In this document: piece by piece, positions 27,599 through 36,341 of the stretch
How the letters are laid out: every line of letters starts with the position of its first letter
Position numbering within the stretch: the first letter of the stretch is position 1
Assembly: GCF_009720385.1 (NCBI RefSeq)
Contig: NZ_ML769302.1
Location: 716,937 to 780,936 of the forward strand
Length of the DNA: 64,000 nucleotides
From: Catellatospora vulcania
GTDB lineage: Bacteria > Actinomycetota > Actinomycetes > Mycobacteriales > Micromonosporaceae
Direction: 5' to 3'
The notes under the pieces: model-generated
The model's input: only the letters and a program-made list of their open reading frames with translations
What the model was told of the DNA's origin: nothing
Databases searched by the model: none
Position numbers and translations under genes: made by a program

Positions 27599-29616
27599 TC
27601 CGCAGACTGCTGGTGGCCAACCGGGGCGAGATCGCCCGTCGCATCTTCGCGACCTGCCGGGCGGTGGGGGTGGAGACCGTCGCGGTCTACTCCATCGCCG
27701 ACACCGACTCCCCGTACGTCGCCGAGGCCGACTATGCCGTGCAGCTGCCCGGCTCCGCGCCGAGCGCGACCTACCTGCGCGGCGACCTGATCATCGCGGC
27801 GGCCCGCAAGACCGGGGCCGACGCGATCCACCCGGGCTACGGCTTCCTCGCCGAGAACGCCGACTTCGCCGCGGCGGTGGTCGACGCCGGGCTGACCTGG
27901 GTCGGACCGCCCTCGAAGATCATTTCCGTGATGGCTTCCAAGATCGACGCGAAGGCGCTGCTGGCCGAGGCCGAGGTGCCGGTGCTGCCGAGCTGGACCG
28001 ATCCGTCCGCGGTGGACGAGTACCCGGTGCTGGTCAAGGCCGCCATCGGCGGCGGCGGCCGCGGCATGCGCATCGTGCGCGACGCCGAGTCGCTGGGCGA
28101 GGCCGTCTCCTCGGCCCGGCGCGAGGCGTTCGGCGCGTTCGGCGACTCGACCGTGTTCTGCGAGCGCTACGTCGAGCAGGCCCGCCACATCGAGGTGCAG
28201 ATCGCCGCCGACCAGCACGGCAACACGGTGACGCTGGGCGAGCGGGAGTGCTCCATCCAGCGCCGCCACCAGAAGATCATCGAGGAGGCGCCGTCCCCGG
28301 CCGTCTCCCCTGAGCTGCGCGAGAACCTGTGCGCCGCGGCCGTCCTGGTCGCGGAGGCCATCGGCTACGTCGGCATCGGCACGGTCGAGTTCCTGCTCAG
28401 CCCCGACGGGGAGTTCTACTTCCTGGAGATGAACACCCGGCTGCAGGTCGAGCACCCGGTCACCGAGTGCGTCACCGGGTTCGACCTGGTGCGGCTGCAG
28501 ATGTACCTGGCCGAGGGCGGGCAGTTGCCGTTCGCGTCCGCGCCGCCGATGCGCGGGCACTCGATCGAGGTCAGGCTGTGCGCCGAGGACCCGGCCAGCA
28601 ACTGGCTGCCCGCCACCGGGCAGGTGCACCGGTTCGAGGTGCCCGAGGTCTCGGCCCAGTTCCGGCCCATGCTCCAACCCGGCATCCGGGTCGACTCCGG
28701 CGTCGAGCCCGGCACCGTCGTCGGCGTGCACTACGACTCGCTGCTGGCCAAACTCGTGGCCTGGGCGCCCACCCGGTACGAGGCGGCCCGCATGCTGGCC
28801 GGCACGCTCGCCCGTACCCGCATCCACGGCCTGGTCACCAACCGTGACCTGCTGGTCCGGGTGCTGCGGCACCCGGCGTTCCTCACCGGCCAGATCGACA
28901 CCGGCCTGCTCGACCGGCAGCCCGAGGTGTTCGCGCCGCTGCTGTCCTCGGTGGAGGCCGTCCGGCTCAGCTGCCTGGCCGCGGCGCTGGCCGCCGCCGC
29001 CCGGCGGCGGGCCGCGGCCCCGGTGCAGCGCGGCATCCCGTCCGGCTGGCGCAACGTGCCCACCGGAGCCCAGACCGTGGTGTACGACGGCCCCGCCGGC
29101 CCGGTCGAGGTCGGCTACCGCCTCGACGGCACCGGCGCGCTGGCCCAGTGGTGGGTCCGCGCCGTCGACCCCGAGGAGCTCGACCTCGCGGGGCTGGGCC
29201 AGGTCGGCCCCGTCGACGACCACCCGCCCGTCGCGGTCGTCTCGGCAGCACCGGACGAGGTCGTGCTCGACGTGGCCGGCATCCGGCTCGCCCTGCACGT
29301 GCACGAGGTCGGCGAGACCGCGTACGTCGACAGCGCCGAGGGCTCGCTCGCCCTGCGCCGCCTGCCCCGCTTCCCGGAACCGGTGCAGGAGCTGGAGGAA
29401 GGCTCGCTGACGGCCCCGCTGCCCGGGGCTGTCGGCCGCGTCCTGGTCGCCCCCGGCCAGCGCGTCGGGGCCGGCGACCTCCTCCTCACCCTGGAAGCGA
29501 TGAAGCTGGAGCACCCCGTGCACGCCCCCGCCGACGGCGTGGTCGCCGCGGTCAACGTCCGCCCCGGCGTCCTCGTCGACACCGGCGCCCTCCTCGCCGT
29601 CCTCACCCCCGCCTGA
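27595..29616 (+). CDS. Acyl-CoA carboxylase alpha subunit (biotin carboxylase + BCCP)
   Basis: 673 residues. Biotin carboxylase domain (1-450): LLVANRGEIARRI, IHPGYGFLAENADFA, the ATP-grasp glycine loop KAAIGGGGRGMRIV, ERECSIQRRHQKIIEE and EMNTRLQVEHPVTE are all intact. A linker/BT-like region follows, then a C-terminal biotinyl domain with EAMKLEH, Lys637 being the biotinylation site. It should carboxylate biotin for an acyl-CoA carboxylase such as a methylcrotonyl-, propionyl- or acetyl-CoA enzyme. The partner encoded directly upstream lacks catalytic motifs, so the working beta subunit may come from elsewhere. Starts at ATG 27595, overlapping the upstream stop by 4 bases. Confidence 0.93.
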   Translation: MIRRLLVANRGEIARRIFATCRAVGVETVAVYSIADTDSPYVAEADYAVQLPGSAPSATYLRGDLIIAAARKTGADAIHPGYGFLAENADFAAAVVDAGLTWVGPPSKIISVMASKIDAKALLAEAEVPVLPSWTDPSAVDEYPVLVKAAIGGGGRGMRIVRDAESLGEAVSSARREAFGAFGDSTVFCERYVEQARHIEVQIAADQHGNTVTLGERECSIQRRHQKIIEEAPSPAVSPELRENLCAAAVLVAEAIGYVGIGTVEFLLSPDGEFYFLEMNTRLQVEHPVTECVTGFDLVRLQMYLAEGGQLPFASAPPMRGHSIEVRLCAEDPASNWLPATGQVHRFEVPEVSAQFRPMLQPGIRVDSGVEPGTVVGVHYDSLLAKLVAWAPTRYEAARMLAGTLARTRIHGLVTNRDLLVRVLRHPAFLTGQIDTGLLDRQPEVFAPLLSSVEAVRLSCLAAALAAAARRRAAAPVQRGIPSGWRNVPTGAQTVVYDGPAGPVEVGYRLDGTGALAQWWVRAVDPEELDLAGLGQVGPVDDHPPVAVVSAAPDEVVLDVAGIRLALHVHEVGETAYVDSAEGSLALRRLPRFPEPVQELEEGSLTAPLPGAVGRVLVAPGQRVGAGDLLLTLEAMKLEHPVHAPADGVVAAVNVRPGVLVDTGALLAVLTPA

Positions 29617-29662
29617 CCCTCTCTCCCGCGCCTCGGCCACCCGGCCCGGTACGGTGCCCGCC

Positions 29663-29723
29663 GCAACCTTTGAAGACTCGCGCCCTCAGGAGCCTCCTGA
29701 GGGCGCGAGTCTTCAAAGGTTGC
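29663..29723. repeat. 61-bp near-perfect palindrome (family 2, copy 1)
   Basis: Perfect 30-bp arms around a single base (29693); the arm begins GCAACCTTTGAAGACTCGCG. It lies 46 bases after the carboxylase stop. A diverged copy of the same length (61 bp) is at 48399-48459 inside tilS. It can act as a terminator hairpin, but its identity as a dispersed repeat is the clearer observation. Confidence 0.88.
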
Positions 29724-30055
29724 CGACTGCCCCGGGACTCGGCCCTTGGCGGCGGTCCCTGGCGGCTGGAGTGGTCCGGTGGCCCACGGTGGGCGGCCCG
29801 TAGGGCGCGCGGGAGGGGTGGGGGTGGGCGCCCGGGGGACGAGAAAGGACGTCCCCCGGGCCGGACTGGATGGTGTCCGGTCCTGGGGACGTCCTCGGTG
29901 GTGCTGGGGCCAGCGCGGTTCTTCGGTCAGCGAAAGGGTCTCGCGCTGGCTGCCGGCCTGCCGGCGGGGTGAGGCGGGTGCAGTGTTTCGCCGGTTCCGG
30001 TCCGCGGGTGACTTCTCAAGTCATCGTGGGCCGTGCCCGCCGGCAGGCCGGACGG
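29724..30055. other. Gene-free stretch before the chaplin-like gene, with two inverted repeats
   Basis: 332 bp with no supported gene. GCCCGGGGGACG (29830-29841) pairs with 29850-29861 around an 8-base loop, a likely bidirectional terminator between the converging transcripts. A 16-bp inverted repeat CCGGCCTGCCGGCGGG (29953-29968 with 30036-30051) spans 67 bases just outside the chaplin-like stop codon. Confidence 0.6.
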
Positions 30056-31183
30056 CTACTGGTTGGCCGACGCGCCGCCGACGCTCCAGGCGGCCGCGTC
30101 ACCGAGCACGCCGACGGCCACGCCGCTGACGTTGATCGGGATCTGGATCGGCGCGTACACCTGGGTGCCGTTCAGAATGCCGTGGTTGCCGGCGCTGATC
30201 ATCTTGACGTCGCCGTCGTGCCGGTGGTGCTTGCCCTGGTGGTGGTCGTGGTCGTGACCGTGGTCCGGGCAGGGCTGCGGGCGCGGCTTCGGCTTGGGCT
30301 TCGGGTGGTGGTTGTGGCCACCGCCGTTGCCTCCGCAGCCGCTGTTGCAGGTCGTGCCGGTGCCGCCGCCGTTGCCGCCGTTGCTGGCGTTGTGCTCGGC
30401 GGCGTCGCTCTCGGTGTCGAACTGGCCCATGGTGCCGACCGCGTCCAGGGCGTCGATGTCGATCGCGTCGGCGTTGCGCGCCACACCCTGGCCGCCCAGC
30501 AGACCGCCGACAACCGGCAGGCCGCCCTTCGTCAGGTTGCCGACCAGCGGCAGGCCGCCGTTGCCGAGGCTGCCGACGAGCGGGAGACCGCCGTCGGTGA
30601 GGTTGCCGACCAGCGGCAGCCCGCTGCCACCCAGGTTGCCGACCAGCGGCAGGCCGCCGTTGGTCAGGCCGCCCACCAGCGGCAGGCCGCCCAGCAGGTC
30701 ACCCGACTCGGTCGACTCGCGGTCGTAGCCGCCACCGCACTGGCTGTCGCACTGGTGCTTCTTCTTGTGGTGGTGACCGTCGAGGTCGGCGCTCGCGCCG
30801 CCCTTGCACTTCGCCGCGGCGTTGCCGAGCACGCCCGCGGCCACGCCGCACACGTTGATCGGGGCCTGGATCGGCGCGAAGACCTGGGTGCCGTTCAGGA
30901 TGCCGTGGTTGTTGGTGCTGATCAGGTGGGCGTCGTACACACCCTCCAGCTCGGCGGCGCTGCCACCGACGCAGCCGGCGATCGCGTCGCCGCCCACGCT
31001 CGCGGCGACACCGCAGAGGTTGATCGGAGCCTGGATCGGAGCGAAGACCTGGGTGCCGTTGAGCACCCCGGTGTTGCCCGCACTGATGACGGTGGCCTCG
31101 GCGTACGCGGCGGTGCCGGTGGCCATGACTGCGCCGGCAGTGAGCGCGCCGACCTTCAGTGTGCGTCGAACCAACGTGTTCAT
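30056..31183 (-). CDS. Chaplin-like secreted protein with three chaplin domains and LPLVGN repeats
   Basis: 375 residues; ATG 31183 with a GAGG ribosome-binding site. The signal peptide MNTLVRRTLKVGALTAGAVM ends near TAAYA. Two chaplin-like domains follow (about 30-72 and 84-126), each with GVLNGTQVFAPIQAPIN or a close variant and a CGV...C cysteine pair. A third at the C-terminus (about 335-375) has lost both cysteines (INVSGVAVGVLGDAAAW). Between them are a His/Lys patch, six 11-residue repeats of the form GGLPLVGNLTx, an acidic segment, Gly/Asn-rich sequence and a His-rich run. Chaplins assemble into amyloid surface films on aerial hyphae in Streptomyces. No LPxTG sorting signal is visible, so it should be secreted and self-assemble. 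Confidence 0.85.
   Translation of the reverse strand: MNTLVRRTLKVGALTAGAVMATGTAAYAEATVISAGNTGVLNGTQVFAPIQAPINLCGVAASVGGDAIAGCVGGSAAELEGVYDAHLISTNNHGILNGTQVFAPIQAPINVCGVAAGVLGNAAAKCKGGASADLDGHHHKKKHQCDSQCGGGYDRESTESGDLLGGLPLVGGLTNGGLPLVGNLGGSGLPLVGNLTDGGLPLVGSLGNGGLPLVGNLTKGGLPVVGGLLGGQGVARNADAIDIDALDAVGTMGQFDTESDAAEHNASNGGNGGGTGTTCNSGCGGNGGGHNHHPKPKPKPRPQPCPDHGHDHDHHQGKHHRHDGDVKMISAGNHGILNGTQVYAPIQIPINVSGVAVGVLGDAAAWSVGGASANQ
30492..30698 (-). repeat. Six tandem 33-bp repeats encoding GGLPLVGNLTx
   Basis: In-frame repeats within the chaplin-like gene. The unit encodes (G/S)GLPLVG(N/G/S)L followed by two variable residues; the last copy reads GGLPVVGGLLG. Only variable positions differ, which suggests expansion by unequal crossing-over under protein-level constraint. 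Confidence 0.85.
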
Positions 31184-31930
31184 AGTGGTAGGGACCTCTT
31201 TCGATCGTCGGAGACATCCGACCGACCGATCGGGGCGGCGCCTGAGGTGTCCAGTTCGCCCAAGCACAGGCGAAAGGTCACCGCACGATCGGTCAATGTG
31301 GACACGTCTAGCCGCGCTCAATTTGCGAGGTTCGCGACCACTCGGACCAACGAAGTCCCTCATGGGCTGACATGTCAGCGACAAGTTCCCGACACTTTGA
31401 CCAGCCAATATGCACAGGTATGTCCGGATTTCGTACGAATCCAGAGGGTTCCGTCACCACCTGCCCTCACACCTAACGACGCGGACCCTCATCCGTCGCT
31501 CGGCCCACCTACCCCAACCGAACGTATGACCTCGCCGCCGGGCCAGGCCGGGCCGGGACCGCACCAAGGTCATCCGACTTGCCCGGCAGGTGCGCGTATC
31601 TTGAGCCCGCATACGCCCGTGTACCGGGCAAGTCGAGCGATCATGAGGGCTGAGCCCTCCGCGGCGGGCGGCCGGGGGACGGGCGGGCGGAGCGCGCAGG
31701 GCGGCCAGGACGCGCGGGCCGGCCAGGACGAGCAGGGCGGTCAAGACGCGCGGGGTGCGCAGGGGGCGCAGGGGCCCGGGCAGGGCGGGGCAGGGCGAGG
31801 TGGTCAGTGCGGGCAGGCCGGCCGGCGTGGGCATGACGCACGGGGCGAGCGCCGCCGGGCCGGACACAGGCGCGCCCACCGTCGCGCGCCGGGTGGGCGC
31901 GGGAGGTGGGCGCGTGTGTGGTGCGGAAGG
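31184..31930. other. Long intergenic region between the chaplin-like gene and crp
   Basis: 747 bp. The right part of the chaplin-like leader (31184-31560) should hold its promoter. Family-3 repeat copy 2 is at 31569-31643. The rest, to 31930, is very G-rich on the plus strand, with short degenerate repeats such as GGCCAGGACG and GGGCAGGGCGGGGCAGGGCG. It lies beyond the crp stop. No gene with a credible start or domain was found. Confidence 0.55.
31569..31643. repeat. Hairpin repeat (family 3, copy 2)
   Basis: The arm CCGACTTGCCCGGCA pairs with TACCGGGCAAGTCGAG (from 31622), and an inner stem GCGTAT/ATACGC (31594-31599 with 31611-31616) gives a two-storey hairpin. It matches 2686-2761 along its whole length, including the 3' flank GATCATG plus a GGCT-like tail. 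Confidence 0.75.
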
Positions 31931-32608
31931 TCAGACGCGGGCGCGGCGGGCCAGGCGCTCCGGGTCGAGGATGATGACGCTCTTGCCGTCGAGGCGCAGC
32001 CAGCCGCGGGAGGCGAAATCGGCCAGGGCCTTGTTCACCGTCTCGCGCGAGGCGCCGACGAGCTGCGCCAGCTCCTCCTGGGTGAGGTCGTGGGTCACCC
32101 GGAGCACGCCGCCGTCGCGGGTGCCGAAGCGGCCCGCCATCTGCAGCAGGTTCTTGGCGACCCGGCCGGGCACGTCGGTGAAGATGAGGTCGGCCAGCGC
32201 GTCGTTGGTGCGGCGCAGGCGGCGGGCGAGCACCCGCAGCAGCTGCTCGGCGATCTCCGGCCGGTTGTTCAGCCACGGGCGCAGGGCCTGCTTGCGCAGC
32301 CGCGCCAGTCGCACGTCGGTCACCGCGGTGGCGGTGGCGGTGCGCGGGCCGGGGTCGAACAGGGACAGCTCGCCGAGCATGTCGGAAGGACCCATCACGG
32401 AGACGAGGTTCTGCCGGCCGTCGGCGGCGCGTCGACCCAACTTGATCTTGCCGGAGAGTACGATATAGAGGCTGTCCCCTGGCTCACCCTCGTTGAACAC
32501 GATCTCGCCCTTGCGGATCTCGATCGTTTCCATCTCACGAGCAAGTGCCTCGGCGGCCTCCGGGTCGACACCCTGGAAGATCCCGCTACGAGCCAGCACC
32601 TCGTCCAT
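31931..32608 (-). CDS. crp: Crp/Fnr-family cAMP-dependent regulator
   Basis: A 225-residue homologue of mycobacterial Rv3676 and Streptomyces Crp. ATG 32608 follows GGAGG. The cyclic-nucleotide domain has the phosphate-binding cassette [18 protein letters not shown] long dimer helix follows, then a winged helix-turn-helix with [21 protein letters not shown]. The cassette retains the residues expected for cAMP binding. In relatives it controls germination, antibiotic production or persistence genes. A predicted nucleotidyl cyclase is encoded about 6.7 kb away. It is divergent from the CapA-like gene. Confidence 0.95.
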   Translation of the reverse strand: MDEVLARSGIFQGVDPEAAEALAREMETIEIRKGEIVFNEGEPGDSLYIVLSGKIKLGRRAADGRQNLVSVMGPSDMLGELSLFDPGPRTATATAVTDVRLARLRKQALRPWLNNRPEIAEQLLRVLARRLRRTNDALADLIFTDVPGRVAKNLLQMAGRFGTRDGGVLRVTHDLTQEELAQLVGASRETVNKALADFASRGWLRLDGKSVIILDPERLARRARV

Positions 32609-32781
32609 CGCCTACCTCCATCGACGCGGATCGTGGGCATACCGTGGATTAACTCGTCGCTACACGTACGCCGCGCGAGGTCAGTCTAGGCGCACGCAGG
32701 TGGCAACCGGACGCCAACCCCCGTAATCCTGCGACCTGCTCCGGTGCCGGTCGTGGCACCGGGCGGGTAGAGTGCCCGGCG

Positions 32782-34032
32782 ATGTCCATACACCCCCTGA
32801 GCCGCCCCGATACCCCCGCATCGTCGCCCGAAACGCCGCCCCGCTCCACCATGGACCGGGTGTTCGCATCGCTTCGTGCACGGCCGGGGGTCTCCGCCGC
32901 GGGCGCGATCGTGCTCCTTGTCACAGTCGTCGGCCTCGGCTTCTCGGCCGTCACCTCGCCCGCCGAGGCGGTGACAGCGCAGTGGCACGCGCCCGAGGGC
33001 GCCGCCGTCACGCCGACTGCCGCGCCGGCCGAGCCCACTGCGGACCCGGCGGCCAACGCCATCAGTATGTCCGCGACCGGCGACATCATCATGGGCGACG
33101 CGCCGCAGGATCTTCCGCCGAACGGCGGCAAGGGCTACTTCGACAAGATCAAGCCGTTGCTGCCGGCGGACCTGGTGATGGGCAACCTGGAGCAGCCGAT
33201 CACGGACGAGACGGGCACCGGCAAGTGCCCGGCGCCCAAACCGGGCGAGCCGGTCAACTGCCACCAGTTCCGGGTGCCGCCGTCCTACGCCAAGCACTTG
33301 GTGGACGCCGGGTTCGACCTGCTCAACACGGCCAACAACCACAGCCGCGACTACGGCAGCACCGGGTTCACCAACACCCAGAAGGCGCTGGACGCGGCCG
33401 GGCTCAAGCACACTGGGGCCACCAATCAGATCACCGTCGTCGACGTCAAGGGCGTCAAGGTGGCGGTGCTGGGCTTCTCCTCGTACGCGGGCAACAACAG
33501 TCTGCTCAACCTGACCTCGGCCAAGAAGGTCGTGGCGAAGGCCGCGGAGCAGGCCGACCTGGTTGTGGTGCAGGTGCACATGGGGGCCGAGGGCGCCGAG
33601 AAGAGCCACGTCCGGCCGGGCACCGAGAACTTCCTCGGCGAGAACCGGGGCAACCCGCACGCGTTCTCCCGCGCCGTGATCGACGCGGGCGCCGACCTGA
33701 TCATCGGGCACGGGCCGCACGTGGTGCGGGGCATGGAGTTCTACAAGGGCCGGCTCATCGCGTACAGCCTGGGCAACTTCGCCGGTGGCGGCCAGCTGCG
33801 CAGCGAGGGCCGGCTGGGCTGGGGCGGTGTACTGAAGGTGACGCTGAACAAGGACGGCAGCTTCGTCTCCGGCCAGTTCCAGTCCACGATCTTCAGCGGT
33901 GCGCACGGCGTCCCGCAGCCCGACACCAAGGATCGCGCGCTCGGCCTGATCACCCAGATGACCAAGGACGACTTCGGCAAGAGCGGCGCGGTGCTGAGCG
34001 CGGACGGGGCGATCAGCTCACCCGCGACGTAG
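32782..34032 (+). CDS. CapA-like (PGA_cap) metallophosphatase-fold protein, membrane anchored
   Basis: 416 residues starting at ATG 32782. A cytoplasmic Pro/Ser-rich stretch, one transmembrane helix (about residues 36-57) and a Thr/Pro/Ala linker precede a PGA_cap/CapA domain. Its motifs are [49 protein letters not shown] and YSLGNFAG. CapA proteins take part in poly-gamma-glutamate handling in Bacillus, but no capB/capC partner is nearby, so the substrate here is unknown. It precedes nth by 10 bases and is probably co-transcribed with it. Confidence 0.87.
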   Translation: MSIHPLSRPDTPASSPETPPRSTMDRVFASLRARPGVSAAGAIVLLVTVVGLGFSAVTSPAEAVTAQWHAPEGAAVTPTAAPAEPTADPAANAISMSATGDIIMGDAPQDLPPNGGKGYFDKIKPLLPADLVMGNLEQPITDETGTGKCPAPKPGEPVNCHQFRVPPSYAKHLVDAGFDLLNTANNHSRDYGSTGFTNTQKALDAAGLKHTGATNQITVVDVKGVKVAVLGFSSYAGNNSLLNLTSAKKVVAKAAEQADLVVVQVHMGAEGAEKSHVRPGTENFLGENRGNPHAFSRAVIDAGADLIIGHGPHVVRGMEFYKGRLIAYSLGNFAGGGQLRSEGRLGWGGVLKVTLNKDGSFVSGQFQSTIFSGAHGVPQPDTKDRALGLITQMTKDDFGKSGAVLSADGAISSPAT

Positions 34033-34042
34033 GCTCTCTGCC

Positions 34043-34783
34043 GTGGTATCGGTGACGGGCGAGACCGACCTGGCGCGCAAGCGCCGGGTCCGGCGAATGG
34101 CGCGCGAACTCGCCGTCATCCATCCTGACGCGCACTGCGAGCTGGACTTCACCGACCCGCTCGAACTGGCGGTCGCGACCATCCTGTCCGCGCAGTGCAC
34201 CGACGTGCGGGTCAACATGACGACGCCGGCCCTGTTCGCGAAGTACCGCACCGCCGCCGACTACGCCGGAGCGGACCGGGTGGAGCTGGAGGAGATGATC
34301 CGCCCGACCGGCTTCTTCCGGAACAAGGCGGCCTCCCTGATGGGGCTCGGCCAGCAGCTCGTCGACCGGTTCGGCGGGGAGTTGCCGCGTACGCTGGCGC
34401 AGCTGGTGACGCTGCCGGGCATCGGGCGCAAGACCGCCAACGTGATCCTCGGCAATGCCTTCGGTGTCCCCGGCATCACCGTGGACACCCACTTCCAGCG
34501 GCTGGTGAACCGCTGGGCCTGGACCGAGGAGACCGACCCGGTCAAGATCGAGCACGCGGTGGGCGCACTCGTCGAGAAGCGCGACTGGACGATGCTGTCG
34601 CACCGGGTGATCTTCCACGGCCGCCGGGTCTGCCACGCCCGCAAGCCCGCCTGCGGGGCCTGCCCGCTGGCAAGCATGTGCCCGTCGTACGGCGTCGGCC
34701 CCGTCGATCCCGCCGAGGCGGTCAAGCTGCTCAAGGGCCCGCGTACCGCGGAGATCGCCGCCCTCGCCGGAGTCGGCGCATGA
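34043..34783 (+). CDS. nth: Endonuclease III
   Basis: Bifunctional DNA glycosylase/AP lyase for oxidised pyrimidines. The 246-residue protein has the helix-hairpin-helix [14 protein letters not shown] with the catalytic lysine, the catalytic aspartate in [13 protein letters not shown], and a C-terminal 4Fe-4S loop with four cysteines in the C-x6-C-x2-C-x5-C pattern ([17 protein letters not shown]). Starts at GTG 34043, 10 bases after the CapA-like stop; an in-frame GTG at 34052 is an alternative. The order nth, thioredoxin, NUDIX, MarP is conserved with mycobacteria. Confidence 0.95.
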   Translation: MVSVTGETDLARKRRVRRMARELAVIHPDAHCELDFTDPLELAVATILSAQCTDVRVNMTTPALFAKYRTAADYAGADRVELEEMIRPTGFFRNKAASLMGLGQQLVDRFGGELPRTLAQLVTLPGIGRKTANVILGNAFGVPGITVDTHFQRLVNRWAWTEETDPVKIEHAVGALVEKRDWTMLSHRVIFHGRRVCHARKPACGACPLASMCPSYGVGPVDPAEAVKLLKGPRTAEIAALAGVGA

Positions 34784-34822
34784 GCCCTCGCGCCCTCAGC
34801 CGGGACCCAGCCGGAGCCGCAT

Positions 34823-34874
34823 TTTCGGGGAAAGTGCTGCCATCTGCTCCGATGAAGCAGCAACTTCCCCGAAA
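34823..34874. repeat. Hairpin TTTCGGGGAAAGTGCTGC overlapping a gene start
   Basis: 18-base arms (34823-34840 and 34857-34874) with one mismatch and a 16-base loop. The loop contains the ATG (34852) of the thioredoxin-like gene, and the right arm encodes its n-region (QQLPRK). It looks like another mobile or dispersed palindrome. Pairing would sequester the start codon region. Confidence 0.75.
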
Positions 34875-35628
34875 GAGCGCCATGGCGGTGGCCGCTCTGG
34901 CGGCGACGCTGCTGGCCGCGTGCACCTCGACGGGTGGAGTTGCCGGGCCGGACGAGACCGTGCCACAGCCGTTCGCGGCATGCGCCACGCTCAGCGGCGG
35001 TGCCGCGACCATTGCCCCGTCGGCGACTCCCCGGGTCACCACGGCACCGGCCACGGGTGCCGCGAGCGGTCGGCCGGTGCCTGCGTCACCCTCGGTCGTC
35101 CAAGGAGCGGTCGTGCCGACCACCGGCCACGACGGGCCCATCGCGACACTGCCGACCAGCTCGGCGCCGAAGGCGAACGGCGCGGCCGCCAGCGGTTCAC
35201 CGGCCCGCCGGGACACCCGGGTGATCAATCTTCCTGAGCTGACCCTGGAGTGCATGGCCGGCGGCGAAGCGGTGCGCCTGTCCTCGCTGCGCGGTCCGCT
35301 CGTGATCAATCTGTGGGCCTCCTGGTGCGGGCCGTGCCGCAGGGAGCTGCCCGTGTTCCAGCGGCTGGCCGACAGCGGCCGGGTGTCGGTGCTCGGCGTG
35401 GTGACCGAGGACGGCCGCGACGCCGCCGCCTGGCTCGCCGACGAGCTGAAGGTGAGCCTGCCGAGCGTGTACGACCGGTCCGGCGGGCTGAAGGTCGCCG
35501 TGGGCGAGAACCTGCTGCCGCTCACGCTGTTCGTCGGCGCGGACGGCCGGGCGAGCGTCTACCGCGACGTGGCGCTGACCGACCAGACCCTGGAGCAGCT
35601 GCTCCAGCAGCACTTCGGTCGCGTATGA
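34852..35628 (+). CDS. Thioredoxin-fold lipoprotein (TlpA-like, Rv3673c-like)
   Basis: A 258-residue exported thiol-disulfide protein. With ATG 34852 the n-region MKQQLPRKSAM supplies positive charge before MAVAALAATLLAAC, whose LAAC is a lipobox; a start at ATG 34882 would leave no charge. A ~95-residue Ser/Thr/Pro/Ala linker follows, then the TlpA/ResA fold with WASWCGPCRRELP as the CxxC active site and a cis-proline loop near ENLLPLTLFV. It should reduce or isomerise disulfides outside the membrane, possibly in cytochrome maturation. A hairpin overlaps the start codon. The NUDIX gene follows after 22 bases. Confidence 0.88.
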   Translation: MKQQLPRKSAMAVAALAATLLAACTSTGGVAGPDETVPQPFAACATLSGGAATIAPSATPRVTTAPATGAASGRPVPASPSVVQGAVVPTTGHDGPIATLPTSSAPKANGAAASGSPARRDTRVINLPELTLECMAGGEAVRLSSLRGPLVINLWASWCGPCRRELPVFQRLADSGRVSVLGVVTEDGRDAAAWLADELKVSLPSVYDRSGGLKVAVGENLLPLTLFVGADGRASVYRDVALTDQTLEQLLQQHFGRV

Positions 35629-35650
35629 ACGAGCGCTCCGAGGAGAAGGC

Positions 35651-36337
35651 ATGAGTGAAGTGGTCACCGGGCAGCTGCCGGCGTGGTTCGAACCGCTGCT
35701 GACCCGGGTGCGCGCCGCGCGTGCCGTCGACTTCACCCGCATCCCGACACCCGACGAGGGCGGCCGGCCCGCGGCCGTGCTCATCCTGCTGGCCGAGGGC
35801 GAGCACGGCCCCGACGTGCTGATCATGCAGCGCAGCGCGACCCTGCGTAACCACGCCGGCCAGCCGGCCTTCCCCGGCGGCGCGGTCGAGCCGGCGGACG
35901 CCGACCTGAGCGCGACAGCCCTGCGCGAGGCGAACGAGGAGGTCGGGCTGGACCCGGCCAGCGTCACCGTGCTGGCGCAGCTGCCCACGCTGTGGATCCC
36001 GGTGACCGACTTCCTGGTCACCCCGGTGCTGGCCTGGTGGCATACGCCGCACCCGGTCGGCGCGCACGACCCGGGCGAGGTCGCGCACGTGGCGCGGCTG
36101 CCGCTGGCCGAGCTCGCCGACCCGGACCACCGCCTGCGGGTACGCCATTCCAGCGGGTGGATCGGCCCGGCCTTCCAGTCGCGCGGCATGCTCGTCTGGG
36201 GTTTCACCGCGGGTGTGCTGTCCGCGCTGCTGGAACTCGGCGGCTGGGCGCGGCCCTGGCCCACCGACCGGATCGAGGCCCTGCCCAGCTCGCCCGCCAC
36301 GCTTAGTGGCACCGCCGATGTCCCTTCCGTAGGCTGA
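35651..36337 (+). CDS. NUDIX hydrolase, CoA pyrophosphatase type (Rv3672c-like)
   Basis: 228 residues; ATG 35651 preceded by GAGGAGAAGG. The Nudix box is GGAVEPADADLSATALREAN plus EEVG, with the glutamates that bind magnesium. The upstream segment ADFTRIP...RPAAVLILL and the position fit the CoA-diphosphatase (NudL/YeaB) subfamily, which cleaves CoA or acyl-CoA to 3',5'-ADP and phosphopantetheine derivatives. It sits 4 bases before the MarP-like gene, so the two are translated from one mRNA. Confidence 0.88.
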   Translation: MSEVVTGQLPAWFEPLLTRVRAARAVDFTRIPTPDEGGRPAAVLILLAEGEHGPDVLIMQRSATLRNHAGQPAFPGGAVEPADADLSATALREANEEVGLDPASVTVLAQLPTLWIPVTDFLVTPVLAWWHTPHPVGAHDPGEVAHVARLPLAELADPDHRLRVRHSSGWIGPAFQSRGMLVWGFTAGVLSALLELGGWARPWPTDRIEALPSSPATLSGTADVPSVG

Positions 36338-36341
36338 GCCG

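Noticed and set aside
31650-31925. Possible gene in the G-rich repeats beyond the crp stop
   Set aside because: Open frames exist in several phases but are Gly/Arg/Gln low-complexity, with no start signal or domain.
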